The notes: a model not told the origin generated them from the letters alone. A DNA stretch of 64,000 nucleotides from Ruegeria atlantica (GCF_013033965.1 NZ_WQFE01000002.1:186001-250000), one strand, 5' to 3'. Shown: positions 33,266-43,419, counted from the stretch's first letter. Translations and numbers: made by a program.

Positions 33266-33298
33266 GGGGGCGCGACGGGCAAACCGTGGCGCCCTTTT
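33266..33298 (+). terminator. Attenuator-like hairpin between dmmD and dmmA
   Basis: GGGCGC (33268-33273) pairs with 33289-33294, and an inner ACGG/CCGT stem extends it. TTTT follows at 33295-33298. It sits 7 bp after the dmmD stop and 17 bp before the dmmA start, so dmmABC may be partly attenuated or transcribed separately. Confidence 0.65.
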
Positions 33299-33314
33299 CC
33301 TATTTGAGGGCACA

Positions 33315-33911
33315 ATGTCAAAGTTCGAATTTCCCAAGTCAATCGCAAGCCGCCCGGTCTGGGGCACGCTAGAGGTTCGCCAGGGCGAACATCATCTCAT
33401 GATCGCTGAGGCCGAAGGCGCCGAAGCCGTTCTTGACATCGCAACCTCCGACCTGATGGCCAAAACCCATCTGATCTACATTCCCAAAGGCACGGACTAC
33501 TCGGAAAAGCTGCAGGCGCTGAACCCCGCACAATTCTACGAAGGCCCGTCCTATGAAGCCGCGCTGCAGCGCATTCGCCGCGTGCTGGAGGACGCGCATA
33601 TGGGGTTGCAGGTCTATCTGACCGGTACAGAGGGCATGATGGGGCAGGCCATGAACGAGGTGATGGCCGTCGGTCTTCCACACACGGCGATCCAGACGGA
33701 ACATCGCGGCTCGACTGCGCGCCGGATGCAATGCGTCCACTGCAAGGGCATTACCGAAGACGTTGAGATTGATCCGTTTGTCTGTTCGCATTGCGGGCTG
33801 AACCTGTTCGTGCGCGATCACTATTCCCGCCGACTAGCCGCTTATCAGGGTGTTCGCGTTGATGCCGAAGATCATGGTAACGTGCCCGAGCCGAAGGGGA
33901 TCTACGAATGA
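33315..33911 (+). CDS. dmmA: Dimethylamine monooxygenase small (zinc-ribbon) subunit
   Basis: This 198-aa (about 22 kDa) protein has two CxxC pairs (CVHCKG and CSHCGLN) near residues 137-157, a zinc-ribbon-like C-terminal domain. Residues about 1-110 form a separate N-terminal domain. It matches the smallest of the three DmmABC subunits. Letters follow operon order D-A-B-C; other work may assign A to the heme subunit. It overlaps dmmB by 4 bp. Confidence 0.8.
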   Translation: MSKFEFPKSIASRPVWGTLEVRQGEHHLMIAEAEGAEAVLDIATSDLMAKTHLIYIPKGTDYSEKLQALNPAQFYEGPSYEAALQRIRRVLEDAHMGLQVYLTGTEGMMGQAMNEVMAVGLPHTAIQTEHRGSTARRMQCVHCKGITEDVEIDPFVCSHCGLNLFVRDHYSRRLAAYQGVRVDAEDHGNVPEPKGIYE

Positions 33912-34870
33912 GTGGCGCCGAAAAAATTCAGGTCAAAGTGACCGAGATCACCCCGCTGAACGAGTTGGTTACGCGGTTCCGGTTCGAACGAACCGATGGC
34001 AGTCAATTGCCAACCTTTTCGGGCGGAGCGCATACGGTTGTCGAAATGCAGGACGGAGGCATCACCCGGCTCAACCCATATTCGCTGATGTCCGACCCGT
34101 TCGATCAGTCATCCTACACCATTTCGGTTCGGCGCGATGACGAGGGCAGGGGCGGGTCGTTGTTCATGCACCGTCAGGTCAAGCTGGGCGATGAAATGAC
34201 AATCAGCTATCCGGTCAACCTGTTCTCACTCGATCTGCGTGCCCGCAAGCACCTGTTACTGGCCGGCGGCATCGGGATCACCCCGTTTCTGGCGCAAATC
34301 AAACAGTTGGAACTGCTGCACGGGCATTGGGAGCTGCACTATGCCTGCCGTAATCACACGCTGGCATCTTATGCCGAGCAATTAACAGACAGGCATCCGA
34401 ACGAAACGCACCTGTATTACGACGATCAGAACCAGCAGATCGATCTGAAGAATCTGCTCAGCGGGCAGCCTCTGGGCACACATGTCTATGTCTGCGGCCC
34501 CAAGGGTATGATCGATTGGGTGCGAAGCACCGCCGCCGCCGAAGGTTGGCCAGAAGATTGCGTACATTACGAAGAGTTTCTGGCACCTCAACCCGGCAAA
34601 CCGTTCGAGGTGCGACTGGCGAAGTCGGACAAGGTCATTCATGTGGGTGAAAATGAAAGCCTGCTCGAAGCTATTGAACGGGAAGGCGTGGATGCGCCGT
34701 ATCTGTGCCGCGGCGGGGCTTGCGGTCAGTGCGAAACCGTTGTGCTGGATCACCACGGAAACTTTGTGCACCGCGATCACTGGCTGACCGACGAAGAAAA
34801 GGCTGCGGGCAAGAAAATAATGCCCTGCGTATCGCGTTTCGAGGGCAAGTCCCTCGTGTTGGACCGCTGA
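33908..34870 (+). CDS. dmmB: Dimethylamine monooxygenase reductase subunit
   Basis: This 320-aa phthalate-dioxygenase-reductase-type protein shows its domains in order. A flavin domain has NPYSLMSDPF, an NAD(P)-binding domain has LLAGGIGITPFLAQI, and a C-terminal [2Fe-2S] plant-type ferredoxin has C-x4-C-x2-C in CRGGACGQC with the last Cys in MPCVSRF. It passes electrons from NAD(P)H to the heme subunit. Overlap with dmmA and a 13-bp gap to dmmC show one operon. Confidence 0.88.
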   Translation: MSGAEKIQVKVTEITPLNELVTRFRFERTDGSQLPTFSGGAHTVVEMQDGGITRLNPYSLMSDPFDQSSYTISVRRDDEGRGGSLFMHRQVKLGDEMTISYPVNLFSLDLRARKHLLLAGGIGITPFLAQIKQLELLHGHWELHYACRNHTLASYAEQLTDRHPNETHLYYDDQNQQIDLKNLLSGQPLGTHVYVCGPKGMIDWVRSTAAAEGWPEDCVHYEEFLAPQPGKPFEVRLAKSDKVIHVGENESLLEAIEREGVDAPYLCRGGACGQCETVVLDHHGNFVHRDHWLTDEEKAAGKKIMPCVSRFEGKSLVLDR

Positions 34871-34883
34871 GAGGAGGCCCTAC

Positions 34884-35951
34884 ATGACCATTCAATTCAA
34901 CGACGAATCCTTCCGCGACGACTATACGTTCCACAACTCGGACTGGGCGATCAAACGCTTTCCCTTCCCGTTCCACGAAGACAGCTACATGTATTCGGTC
35001 AACATGGAACAGCATCGCGGTGGACCCGAGGGCTCGGTCTATGAGATGCGGTTTGATGTCGACGAGCATTATGTGTCCGAGATGAAAGACCGGGCCATCG
35101 TTTTGGATCAGGACCCGCTGCGCTGTCAGTCGTTGCCGCATATGACATTGGCGGGTTGGGACTTGCTGGAACTGATCATGGTCAGCAAATCCGAGGACTA
35201 CCCGGACCTGTTCGAGCTGCACCGCAACGGCAACCAGTGGCGTTGGATCAACAAGCCGCTGGGGATTGATCACAGCTTTACCTTCATGGATGAAACGACG
35301 CTGCCTTACGGTCCGATGGAATACATCACGCGTCAGGCTCAGGGCGATTTCGCTGTATTGGATCAGCGTGATGAGATGCTGTGGATGGATGCCGGTATGG
35401 TCACAACTCAAGCCGACTGGAGCCTGGACTTTGACATCGGCATGAACTTTTTCGAATGGCATGCACCGGTTCCAAAAGCCCATGAGATGGGCATTTTCCA
35501 GCGTGCCCTGAAGTTCCTGCTGAATATCCAGCAAGGCGCACCTGCGCGGCGTTTGAACTGGACCATGACGGTGAATCCGCTACTAGATACCAGCCCGGAA
35601 AACTACCACAAATGGGGCATCCAGAAGACCACGCTGACACCAGAAAACATTGCGCACAAGCAGCATCTGCGCGTCGAATTGCAAACCTTCTTCCGTCTAC
35701 CGCGGTCCAATGCGCTGGTGTTTCCGATCCGTTGTTATCTGTGCAGTTTTCAGGACCTGATGACCGTTCCAAAATGGGGCCGTCGTCTGCACCGCGTTAT
35801 CCGGGACCTGCCGGTAGAACTGGCCACTTACAAAGGGTTCATCGACAACCGTCCAATGATGCTGGACTATCTCAGCCAGTTCGACGATGGGTTGCCAACT
35901 TCGCCGGGGATCTGGCCGGATCTTGAAACGGAACCGCCGTTGTCAAAGTAA
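34884..35951 (+). CDS. dmmC: Dimethylamine monooxygenase heme subunit (DUF3445/HODM alpha-like)
   Basis: This 355-aa (about 42 kDa) protein belongs to the heme-dependent oxidative N-demethylase alpha family (formerly DUF3445). Recognisable segments are NWAIKRF-like DWAIKRFPFPF, RVELQTFFRLPRS and PIRCYLCSFQDL. With dmmA and dmmB it converts dimethylamine to methylamine plus formaldehyde using O2. The stop at 35951 is followed by a GNAT gene on the same strand. The ribosome site GAGAGGAGG stands just upstream. Confidence 0.88.
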   Translation: MTIQFNDESFRDDYTFHNSDWAIKRFPFPFHEDSYMYSVNMEQHRGGPEGSVYEMRFDVDEHYVSEMKDRAIVLDQDPLRCQSLPHMTLAGWDLLELIMVSKSEDYPDLFELHRNGNQWRWINKPLGIDHSFTFMDETTLPYGPMEYITRQAQGDFAVLDQRDEMLWMDAGMVTTQADWSLDFDIGMNFFEWHAPVPKAHEMGIFQRALKFLLNIQQGAPARRLNWTMTVNPLLDTSPENYHKWGIQKTTLTPENIAHKQHLRVELQTFFRLPRSNALVFPIRCYLCSFQDLMTVPKWGRRLHRVIRDLPVELATYKGFIDNRPMMLDYLSQFDDGLPTSPGIWPDLETEPPLSK

Positions 35952-35979
35952 GCGCACGCTGCGACGTGTCTTCGCCCAA

Positions 35980-36477
35980 ATGGTTGATCCGGACAAATCA
36001 CCTTGGTTGATTCCAAGCAATGACATCGCACTTCGAGATGTGCTTGCTCTGCTGCGCGCGTCATTTCGATATATGGATGGCCGGGTCGACCCTCCGTCTT
36101 CCATCCATCGGCTGACGGTGGAAAGAATGCGCACCTTTTGTCAGGGTGGCGGTGAAATCTGGGCCATCGGCCGACCACTATTTGCGTGCATGTTCCTGAC
36201 GCGCAAGCCCGACAGCTTGTACTTGGGAAAACTGGCGGTGAATGAAGGAAGGCGGGGGCAGGGTATCTGCCGCTTGTTGGTCAATCACGCCGAAAGCCGT
36301 GCAGCAGAGCTTGGTCTGCCTGCGCTGGAACTGGAAACGCGCGTGGAGCTCACTGAAAACCATCGCGTGTTTTCAAGGCTCGGATTTACCATGGTGGGCA
36401 CGGGCAGTCATGAAGGCTATGATCGCCCCACAGATTTCTTACTGCGCAAGAAGATCAATTTGTCTGCGGATAGCTGA
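35980..36477 (+). CDS. GNAT-family N-acetyltransferase
   Basis: This 165-aa protein has the GNAT fold: the acetyl-CoA loop ends in RRGQGICRLLVNHAE, with a following strand ELETRVEL and a C-terminal FSRLGFTMVG. ATG 35980 is used because starting earlier would overlap dmmC. Its last 23 bp overlap the 3' end of the convergent XRE-cupin regulator. The substrate is unknown. Confidence 0.8.
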   Translation: MVDPDKSPWLIPSNDIALRDVLALLRASFRYMDGRVDPPSSIHRLTVERMRTFCQGGGEIWAIGRPLFACMFLTRKPDSLYLGKLAVNEGRRGQGICRLLVNHAESRAAELGLPALELETRVELTENHRVFSRLGFTMVGTGSHEGYDRPTDFLLRKKINLSADS

Positions 36478-37084
36478 TGACAGAAATGTACCGGGCTGGC
36501 AGCTTTACCAACCGTTCTGGGCCGTGCGGGGCATCAGCGTCAAAGAAAAGGGTGTCGCCGGGCTTCAATGGGTAAATCTGGTCTCCGTGGCGGTAATCCA
36601 CCTCGCCTTCCAATATGTAAATCGTCTCGATTCCGCCGTGTTGGAAAGTTGGGAACACGTCCGACTCGGCGGTTAGAGTGATCAGGTAAGGTTCTACGAT
36701 CACCCCCGATCCATTGGACCCAAGATGTCCCAATAGATTGTATTGGTGATTGGCGCGCGTTCCTTCCCGTTCCTGCTCAACGCCTTCACCGGCCTTTGTG
36801 TGAACCGCTTCGCGACGCTCTTCGAATTGTCGAAAGAAGCTTGTAAGGGGAACCGAGAGAGCATGAGCCAGCGACTGCAATGTTGTCAAAGAAGGCGACG
36901 TGTTTCCGTTTTCGATCTTCGACAGCATACCAATCGACAATCCGGTCATCTGAGCCAATTCTGCGACCGTCGTATTCTGCTGCTTGCGGAAGGCCCGAAC
37001 TTCGCGACCAATGGCAACTTCAAGAACTTTTTCTCTGTCACCCGAACGAACGGAATGTGGGTCCTGCGTTAAGTCTGTCGCCAT
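36455..37084 (-). CDS. XRE-cupin (PuuR-like) transcriptional regulator
   Basis: The product is 209 aa from ATG 37084, or 218 aa from GTG 37111; the choice is unsure. An N-terminal helix-turn-helix (VAELAQMTGLSIGMLSKIEN) is joined to a C-terminal cupin (GDTLFFDADAPHGPERL). Such regulators sense small amine or amino-acid ligands via the cupin. It lies just beyond the dmm operon, convergent with the GNAT gene, so control of methylated-amine use is a reasonable guess only. Confidence 0.85.
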   Translation of the reverse strand: MATDLTQDPHSVRSGDREKVLEVAIGREVRAFRKQQNTTVAELAQMTGLSIGMLSKIENGNTSPSLTTLQSLAHALSVPLTSFFRQFEERREAVHTKAGEGVEQEREGTRANHQYNLLGHLGSNGSGVIVEPYLITLTAESDVFPTFQHGGIETIYILEGEVDYRHGDQIYPLKPGDTLFFDADAPHGPERLVKLPARYISVISYPQTN

Positions 37085-37472
37085 TTCTTTGTCGCGTTTC
37101 TTCAATTTCACTCTTTCAATTTCTTGCTACACTTGTCGAAACCGGTTCTGCAAGCAGGCGTGGCGCAATACCCAATTCAATTCGAACCACGATAGCACAA
37201 AATTTTCCTGATAGTAAAATAATAACGCTGGCAGAATAATTGTTGAGGCCGGAATCCCGCAGTGTTCCTCCTTTGCTCTCCAGAACCAATGTGTTGAAAA
37301 TCTGCCTCCAGGTGGCACGTCCTAATTCATACGAGAATCGTCAGATAACCGGCAATTAACTGTTTCAGAACAGATATTTGTCGGCTTTGGGTTCTGCCGA
37401 TCTGGTGGTAGCCTTAAGCTTGTAAAAGTTGTTTCCACGCCAGTTTTTTAGACACAGCCAAGGAGTTTCATC
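37085..37472. other. Intergenic region between regulator and bacterioferritin
   Basis: This region of about 390 bp is AT-rich and non-coding. It must hold divergent promoters for the XRE-cupin gene and bfr. A ribosome site AAGGAG lies at 37460-37465. Palindromic fragments such as CTGTTTCAGAACAG (37361-37374) are present, but no iron or Irr/RirA box was assigned with confidence. Confidence 0.4.
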
Positions 37473-37958
37473 ATGAAGGGTGACAAAAAGGTAATCGAGT
37501 ATCTGAACAAAGCCCTGCGTCACGAACTAACCGCCGTCAGCCAATACTGGTTGCACTATCGCCTGCAAGACGATTGGGGCCTTGGCAGCATGGCCAAGAA
37601 AAGCCGTGAAGAATCCATTGAAGAGATGGAGCATGCCGACAAGCTTATTGAACGTATTATCTTTCTGGAGGGCCATCCCAACCTGCAAAAACTTGATCCC
37701 TTGCGGATCGGTGAAAACCCGCGTGAAACCCTGGAATGCGATCTGGCAGCAGAGCAAAGCGCGCGCGCGCTTTACAAGGAAGCACGGGATGTTTGCAAAG
37801 AGGCTGGCGACTATGTCTCGATGGGATTGTTCGAAAGACTGATGTCGGATGAAGAAGGTCACATCGACTTTCTTGAGACACAGATCGAGCTGTATGATCG
37901 CGTCGGACCTGAGCTTTTTGCGCATCTCAACGCAACCAAGATGGAAGATGCTGAATAG
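37473..37958 (+). CDS. bfr: Bacterioferritin
   Basis: This 161-aa ferritin-like protein forms the 24-mer iron-storage shell. The four-helix pattern with diiron ligands is present ([14 protein letters not shown] with the first Glu, [19 protein letters not shown] with the second, and [15 protein letters not shown] with the last pair). A Met in the expected heme-binding helix (EEMEHAD) suggests heme binding. Length equals the usual 155-165 aa. It is monocistronic. Heme proteins nearby (Dmm heme subunit, globin, cytochromes) create iron demand, but no functional link is implied. Confidence 0.93.
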   Translation: MKGDKKVIEYLNKALRHELTAVSQYWLHYRLQDDWGLGSMAKKSREESIEEMEHADKLIERIIFLEGHPNLQKLDPLRIGENPRETLECDLAAEQSARALYKEARDVCKEAGDYVSMGLFERLMSDEEGHIDFLETQIELYDRVGPELFAHLNATKMEDAE

Positions 37959-38036
37959 GCGGTCGTGTTGGCGACGATGGTCGTGGACATTGGCGTGCGT
38001 TTCACGGGGCGACTGCGGGGTTAGTGTATCGTCGCC

Positions 38037-38471
38037 CTAGGCGCATTCCTGCACGCCAAGACCTATCAGGTACTCGCCCGTCACATACAAAAGCTCGTTG
38101 GGTCCGGCGAACCGCGCCTTGGACATGAACCAGTTTCTGACCGGTTTTGGGTAGTAGCTGGACAGGGTCGCGCTTTTTCGGTCGAACTCATCGGCCGTCA
38201 TTTTTTTGCGGTTCGGGTGATGGGGGCCGTGAAAGCCAAAGATCGTGTTGGGCGAAACGCAGACATCGTCCGCACCCAGCAGCATAGTGCAGCTGGAGTG
38301 GCAATAGTCCCCGTTGATCTGGAACTGCGCGTTGATCCGGTTGGCGATTTCGATCTGGACCATACGATCCACAATCCGCCCGCCCGGATCATTGCCAACC
38401 TGAATCTCTTTTGAACTTGCCGGCATGCTCATCAGGAAGATCGCTGCCAGCGCTGCTATCGTGTTTCTCAT
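38037..38471 (-). CDS. Exported ClpP/crotonase-fold hypothetical protein
   Basis: This 144-aa protein has a signal peptide (MRNTIAALAAIFLMSMPASS). The mature part resembles periplasmic ClpP-like serine hydrolases: GDPGG-like NDPGGRIVDRM, then CHSSCTMLL, where Ser before Cys would be the nucleophile, then GFHGPH with a possible catalytic His. Two further cysteines may form a disulfide. Function is unknown. It is convergent with bfr and stands alone. Confidence 0.7.
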   Translation of the reverse strand: MRNTIAALAAIFLMSMPASSKEIQVGNDPGGRIVDRMVQIEIANRINAQFQINGDYCHSSCTMLLGADDVCVSPNTIFGFHGPHHPNRKKMTADEFDRKSATLSSYYPKPVRNWFMSKARFAGPNELLYVTGEYLIGLGVQECA

Positions 38472-38672
38472 CCGCCCGCCTGCTCAAGGGTGGAGTTTTC
38501 GTTTTTCTTACGCTTAGCAGAAAAGCAGGGGCACCGGAATGTTGCGACAGGACGCAATCGGTCCCTGTGCCCTCAAAGACCCACCGGAAACCGGATGAAG
38601 TCTGCGGATTTCCAAAACGGCCGTTTAGAGATTTTCAAGCAACAGTGGTTTTCGAGAGCTGAGCATCCTGCC

Positions 38673-40601
38673 TCAGGCGCGTTTTTCACCGATGGATGCG
38701 ACGCCCAGTACAGATAGCACCTTGGCCTCGATCTGTTCAGCATTCAGACCCGCAACCGCATACATATCCGCAGGGCTGGCCTGGTCGATAAAGGTGTCGG
38801 GCAATACCATGGAGCGATACTTAAGACCCTGGTCAAAAACGCCTTCATCCGCCAACAATTGCGCAACATGGCTGCCAAAACCACCGATAGCACCCTCTTC
38901 AATGGTGATCAGCGCTTCGTGGTTGGCGGCCAAATCCAAGATCAGATCGCGGTCCAGAGGTTTGGCGAAACGTGCGTCGGCGATTGTGGGTGTGATGCCC
39001 CGCGCAGCCAATGCTTCCGCCGCTTTTTGCACTTCGGCCAGCCGGGTTCCGAAGGACAGAAACGCGACGCGCGCGCCTGATTGGATGATCCGGCCTTTGC
39101 CGATCTCCAAGACCTCTCCGCGTTCGGGCAGGTCAACGCCAGCTCCTTCTCCACGCGGATAACGGAAAGCGATGGGGCCATCATCATGCGCAGCAGCTGT
39201 GGCAACCATATGTACCAGTTCTGCCTCATCGGCTGCAGCCATGACCACGATGCCGGGCAAATTTGACAAATAGGCGATATCGAACGACCCCGCGTGGGTG
39301 GCGCCATCCGCGCCCACCAACCCCGCGCGGTCGATTGCAAAGCGAACCGGCAGGCGCTGAATGGCCACGTCATGCACGACCTGATCATAGCCCCGCTGCA
39401 GGAAGGTGGAGTAAATCGCACAAAACGGTTTCATCCCCCCCGCAGCCAGAGCGGCGGCGAAGGTCACGCCGTGCTGTTCGGCAATCGCCACATCGAAACA
39501 GCGCGACGGGTAGCGTTCCGCAAACAGGTTCAGCCCGGTGCCGTCGGGCATCGCGGCGGTGACCGCAACGATCTTGTCGTCCCGTGCGGCCTCTTCCACC
39601 AGCGTTTTGCCAAAGACCGACGTATAAGACGGTGCGTTTGAAGGCGCCTTCTTCTGCTCGCCCGTGACCACGTCGAATTTCGCGGTCGCATGGCCTTTGT
39701 CGCGGGCTTGCTCGGCGGGGGCATACCCCTTGCCCTTTTTTGTCAGTACGTGGATCAGGATCGGGCCGGTCGCGCGGGCTTTGACCGTGCGCAAGACCGG
39801 CAACAGCTGGTCCATATCGTGCCCGTCAATCGGGCCGAGATACGAAAAGCCCAACTCTTCGAACAAAGTGCCGCCTACGGCCATGCCCTTGAGCATCTCT
39901 TTGGCCCGTTTTGCACCTTCGCGGAATGGTTCCGGCAGCAGGGACACCGCACCTTTGGCGGCTGCCTTCAGGTCGTGAAACGGTTCTTCGGCATAGATCC
40001 GCGACAGGTAATTGGACAACGCTCCGACGGGCGGCGCGATGCTCATCTCGTTGTCGTTCAGGATGACGATCAGGCGTTTTTTCAGATGGCCGGCGTTGTT
40101 CATCGCTTCAAAGGCCATGCCGGCGGACATCGAGCCATCGCCGATCACGGCAATCGCATCACCCAATCCCTCGGGCGTCACACCGCCCAGATCGCGGGCA
40201 ACAGCAAAACCTAACGCGGCGCTGATTGAAGTTGAACTATGCGCGGCGCCAAACGGGTCATAGGGGCTTTCGCTGCGCTTGGTGAAACCGCTCAGACCGT
40301 CTTTCATCCGCAAAGTGCGAATTCGGTCGCGCCGTTCGGTCAGGATTTTATGTGGATAGCACTGGTGTCCAACGTCCCAGATGATCTTGTCGCGCGGCGT
40401 GTCGAACACCGCGTGCAGGGCGGTTGTCAGTTCAACAACGCCCAAACCCGCGCCCAGATGCCCGCCAGTGACGGATACGGCCGAGATCGTCTCGGACCGC
40501 AATTCCTGCGCCAACTGATGCAATTGCGCATCTGAGAACTGCTTGAGATCCGCAGGGCGGTTCACAAGGTCCAGCAGGGGCGTGTTCGGGCGGTCAGACA
40601 T
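38673..40601 (-). CDS. dxs: 1-deoxy-D-xylulose-5-phosphate synthase
   Basis: This 642-aa TPP enzyme condenses pyruvate and glyceraldehyde 3-phosphate, the entry step of the MEP isoprenoid pathway. The TPP motif [18 protein letters not shown] lies near residue 150, and [15 protein letters not shown] marks the transketolase-like central domain. Length is normal. It lies 14 bp after ispA on the same strand, joining MEP entry with prenyl diphosphate synthesis. Confidence 0.97.
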   Translation of the reverse strand: MSDRPNTPLLDLVNRPADLKQFSDAQLHQLAQELRSETISAVSVTGGHLGAGLGVVELTTALHAVFDTPRDKIIWDVGHQCYPHKILTERRDRIRTLRMKDGLSGFTKRSESPYDPFGAAHSSTSISAALGFAVARDLGGVTPEGLGDAIAVIGDGSMSAGMAFEAMNNAGHLKKRLIVILNDNEMSIAPPVGALSNYLSRIYAEEPFHDLKAAAKGAVSLLPEPFREGAKRAKEMLKGMAVGGTLFEELGFSYLGPIDGHDMDQLLPVLRTVKARATGPILIHVLTKKGKGYAPAEQARDKGHATAKFDVVTGEQKKAPSNAPSYTSVFGKTLVEEAARDDKIVAVTAAMPDGTGLNLFAERYPSRCFDVAIAEQHGVTFAAALAAGGMKPFCAIYSTFLQRGYDQVVHDVAIQRLPVRFAIDRAGLVGADGATHAGSFDIAYLSNLPGIVVMAAADEAELVHMVATAAAHDDGPIAFRYPRGEGAGVDLPERGEVLEIGKGRIIQSGARVAFLSFGTRLAEVQKAAEALAARGITPTIADARFAKPLDRDLILDLAANHEALITIEEGAIGGFGSHVAQLLADEGVFDQGLKYRSMVLPDTFIDQASPADMYAVAGLNAEQIEAKVLSVLGVASIGEKRA

Positions 40602-40615
40602 TTGGCGTTCCTGGC

Positions 40616-41482
40616 TTAGCTGTCCCGGGCAATAACGAAGCGTGCCGCGTCCTTCAAGGTTTCAGCCTTGGCACCGTACCCGTCCAGCGCGGCGCAGGCC
40701 TGATCCACCAGATCTGCGGCGCGGGATTTCGCGGCATCCAGACCCAAAAGCGAAACAAACGTGGCCTTGCCCGCCTCGGCATCCTTTTGCAATCGTTTGC
40801 CGGCCTTTTCGGCATCACCTTCAACATCCAGAATGTCATCAGTGATTTGAAAAGCAAGGCCAAGCGCTTGGGCATATTGGCGCAACGGCTCTGGATCCGC
40901 TTGCGCCAGACGGGCACCTGCACAGGCGGACCATTCAATCAGTGCTCCGGTTTTGCCTGCTTGCAGCCTGGTGATCTGCTCCAAGGTCAGAGGCGCGGCC
41001 GCTGTTTCCGCCGCCATATCCAATGCCTGGCCCAAAACCATCCCCTGCGCACCGCTGGCTTTGGCAAGCGTCAGAGCCAAATCTGCGCGAACCTCGGCAT
41101 TTCCAACCTCGGGCCGGACGCACAGCTCGAAGGCCAGCGTCTGAAGCGCGTCGCCGGCCAAAACCGCAGTGCCATCATCCCATTTCACATGCACGGTCGG
41201 GCGTCCGCGCCGCAAATCGTCATCATCCATGCAGGGAAGGTCATCATGAACCAGCGAATAGGCGTGCAGGGCTTCAATTCCCGTCGCAGGCCAGATTGCC
41301 TGCGCAGCGTCAATGCCGTGCAGTCGCGCGCTTTCCAGCACCAGAAAACCGCGCAACCGCTTGCCGCCCTGCGTGGTGTAGGCCATCGCCTTGGTCACAT
41401 CCAGATCGTCCAGCGCGCTCAGGACCAGATCGAACTGAGCCTGAATCCGCGCGGCATCCTGCGCCAGAACTTCCTTGAACAT
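40616..41482 (-). CDS. ispA: Farnesyl/geranylgeranyl diphosphate synthase (IspA type)
   Basis: This 288-aa trans-prenyltransferase has the first aspartate-rich motif [17 protein letters not shown] and the second motif in FQITDDILD. It condenses IPP with allylic diphosphates to give farnesyl diphosphate. The start ATG directly abuts the xseB stop (TAAATG), the classical xseB-ispA-dxs order. Confidence 0.94.
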   Translation of the reverse strand: MFKEVLAQDAARIQAQFDLVLSALDDLDVTKAMAYTTQGGKRLRGFLVLESARLHGIDAAQAIWPATGIEALHAYSLVHDDLPCMDDDDLRRGRPTVHVKWDDGTAVLAGDALQTLAFELCVRPEVGNAEVRADLALTLAKASGAQGMVLGQALDMAAETAAAPLTLEQITRLQAGKTGALIEWSACAGARLAQADPEPLRQYAQALGLAFQITDDILDVEGDAEKAGKRLQKDAEAGKATFVSLLGLDAAKSRAADLVDQACAALDGYGAKAETLKDAARFVIARDS

Positions 41483-41725
41483 TTACTGACCTTCGACAGG
41501 GGTCGTCCCGGTGGGTTGCCCGTCGGCATCCAGTGTGATTGCCGCCACCTTTTCCTCGGCCCGCTTCAGTTCGTCCTCACAGCGTTTCTTCAACGCCGCA
41601 CCGCGCTCGTACAGTGCAATGGACTGATCCAGCGCCACATCCCCACGCTCCAGCTGGCCAACAACGGCCTCAAGCTCTTTCATCGCTTGTTCGAATGTCA
41701 TCTGATCAACAGGAGTATCGGTCAT
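41483..41725 (-). CDS. xseB: Exodeoxyribonuclease VII small subunit
   Basis: This 80-aa protein has the XseB helical core (FEQAMKELEAVVGQLERGD, SIALYERGAALKKRCEDELK). It partners with XseA in exonuclease VII. It overlaps the deacetylase gene upstream by 4 bp and runs straight into ispA. Confidence 0.94.
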   Translation of the reverse strand: MTDTPVDQMTFEQAMKELEAVVGQLERGDVALDQSIALYERGAALKKRCEDELKRAEEKVAAITLDADGQPTGTTPVEGQ

Positions 41726-42648
41726 CGGGCTGCCTTCATCAGTTCTTCCACATGGGCACGAGTGGCCTCGGCCAGGGCGTTCAGATCATACCCGCCCTCC
41801 AGAGTCGAGACGATACGACCCTCACACAGCTCATCGGCAATCTTGCACAACTCAGCCGTGACCCAGGCAAAATCGCCTGTGGACCAGTTCAAGTTGGCCA
41901 GCGGATCGTCCTGATGCGCATCAAAACCTGCTGAAATGATGATCAGCTCCGGCTTGAATGCACGCAGGCGCGGGAAGGCCTGAGTCTCATAGGCCGTGCG
42001 CATCTCAGCCCCACCCGAACCGGGGGGTAGCGGAATATTCAGCACCGTTTCATAAGCGCCGGTCTCGTCCGGACGGCCCGAGCCAGGCCAAAGCGGCATC
42101 TGCTGGCTGGTGATCACCAGGGCGCGGGCTTCGTCCCACAGCAGATCCTGCGTGCCGTTTCCGTGGTGGACGTCGAAATCCACGACTGCCACACGCTTCA
42201 GCCCATGATGATCCAGCGCATGTTTGGCCGCCAGCGCTGCATTGCCAAACAGGCAGAAGCCCATGGCCGTCTCCGTTTCAGCATGGTGTCCGGGGGGACG
42301 GATCGCGCAAAAGGCATTCTGGACCTCGCCGCCCAAAACCATATCCACCGCACGTACGACCGCCCCGGCGGCGCGATAGGCCGCATCGACCGACCCCGGA
42401 GACATGAACGTGTCGCCGTCAATCTGCTTGAAACCGTCAGAAGGCCTGCTGTCACGGATATCGCGGATGTAGCTTTCCGGATGCACGCGTAGCAGGTCGT
42501 CATCTGCAGCCAGCGGCGCGGTAACACGTTTCAGATCCAGCCCTTCCAATGCATGCAGAATGTGCTCCAATCTTGCCACCCGCTCGGGGTGTCCCTGTGG
42601 CGTCACATGGTCAAGGCAATCGGCGTGGGTCAAAAGGGCGGTCGTCAT
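41722..42648 (-). CDS. Histone-deacetylase-family hydrolase (acetylpolyamine amidohydrolase-like)
   Basis: This 308-aa arginase/deacetylase-fold protein has the zinc site in DFDVHHGNGTQD, the catalytic His pair in RPPGHHAE, and GFDAHQDDPLA. It likely deacetylates a small acetylated amine. It is first in a run of xseB-ispA-dxs, translationally coupled by 4 bp. The substrate is unproven. Confidence 0.9.
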   Translation of the reverse strand: MTTALLTHADCLDHVTPQGHPERVARLEHILHALEGLDLKRVTAPLAADDDLLRVHPESYIRDIRDSRPSDGFKQIDGDTFMSPGSVDAAYRAAGAVVRAVDMVLGGEVQNAFCAIRPPGHHAETETAMGFCLFGNAALAAKHALDHHGLKRVAVVDFDVHHGNGTQDLLWDEARALVITSQQMPLWPGSGRPDETGAYETVLNIPLPPGSGGAEMRTAYETQAFPRLRAFKPELIIISAGFDAHQDDPLANLNWSTGDFAWVTAELCKIADELCEGRIVSTLEGGYDLNALAEATRAHVEELMKAAR

Positions 42649-42717
42649 TGGGATCCCATCTTCATCTGGCTAACAATATCCTCGCCGAAGGCACAAAAAC
42701 CCCGCGTAGCGGCTAAA

Positions 42718-43419
42718 TCAATCCGGCGCCAACATATATCCTGCACCCCGTACGGTCTGCAGATAACGCGGCTGCTTGGGGTCTTGTTCGATCTTGCGGC
42801 GCAGGCGGGTGATCTGCACGTCCACCGCGCGTTCCTGTGCCTGACCTTTGTCGCGGCCCAGATCTTCGACCAGTTTGGTCCGGCTGATCGGCTCACCCGG
42901 CTGGGCCGAGAAAATCTTCATCAACTGGCTTTCGGTCGCTGTCAGGCGTACCGGGTCCTCGCCCTGCCACATCTCGCCACGCTCGATATCGTACCGGATC
43001 GGGCCAAGGTGCAGTATCTTCGCCGTCGCATCCTGCGCGGGTGTTTCCGGCATTCGCCGCAATATCGCATTGATCCGCAGCAACAGCTCTTTGGGCTCAA
43101 ATGGTTTCGCCAGATAGTCATCCGCGCCGGCCTCAAGCCCGGCTATGCGGTGCTCGGTCTCACCGCGCGCCGTCAACAGCAGGATCGGTGTGGCATGGGT
43201 CTCGCGTAGCGCCTTGGTCAGGCTGACGCCATCCTCGCCGGGCATCATCACGTCCAGCACGATCATGTCGAAATCCAGCCCCGACAGCACCCGCCGTGCA
43301 TGCGCCGCATCCCGCGCGGCCGTCACCAGAAATCCGTTCCGCATCAGAAACTTCTTCAACAGATCGCGAATACGCTCGTCATCGTCGACGATCAGCAGAT
43401 GGGCGTCCATATCGCTCAT
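42718..43419 (-). CDS. petR: Response regulator PetR (OmpR family)
   Basis: This 233-aa protein has a receiver domain (VDDDERI acidic pocket; phosphoacceptor Asp in MIVLDVMMPGEDG; switch Lys in LAKPFEP) and an OmpR-type winged helix (RAVDVQITRLRRKIE, VRGAGYM). In Rhodobacter, petR with petP regulates cytochrome bc1 expression. Here it overlaps petP by 4 bp but lies about 10 kb from petABC. No histidine kinase is adjacent. Confidence 0.9.
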   Translation of the reverse strand: MSDMDAHLLIVDDDERIRDLLKKFLMRNGFLVTAARDAAHARRVLSGLDFDMIVLDVMMPGEDGVSLTKALRETHATPILLLTARGETEHRIAGLEAGADDYLAKPFEPKELLLRINAILRRMPETPAQDATAKILHLGPIRYDIERGEMWQGEDPVRLTATESQLMKIFSAQPGEPISRTKLVEDLGRDKGQAQERAVDVQITRLRRKIEQDPKQPRYLQTVRGAGYMLAPD

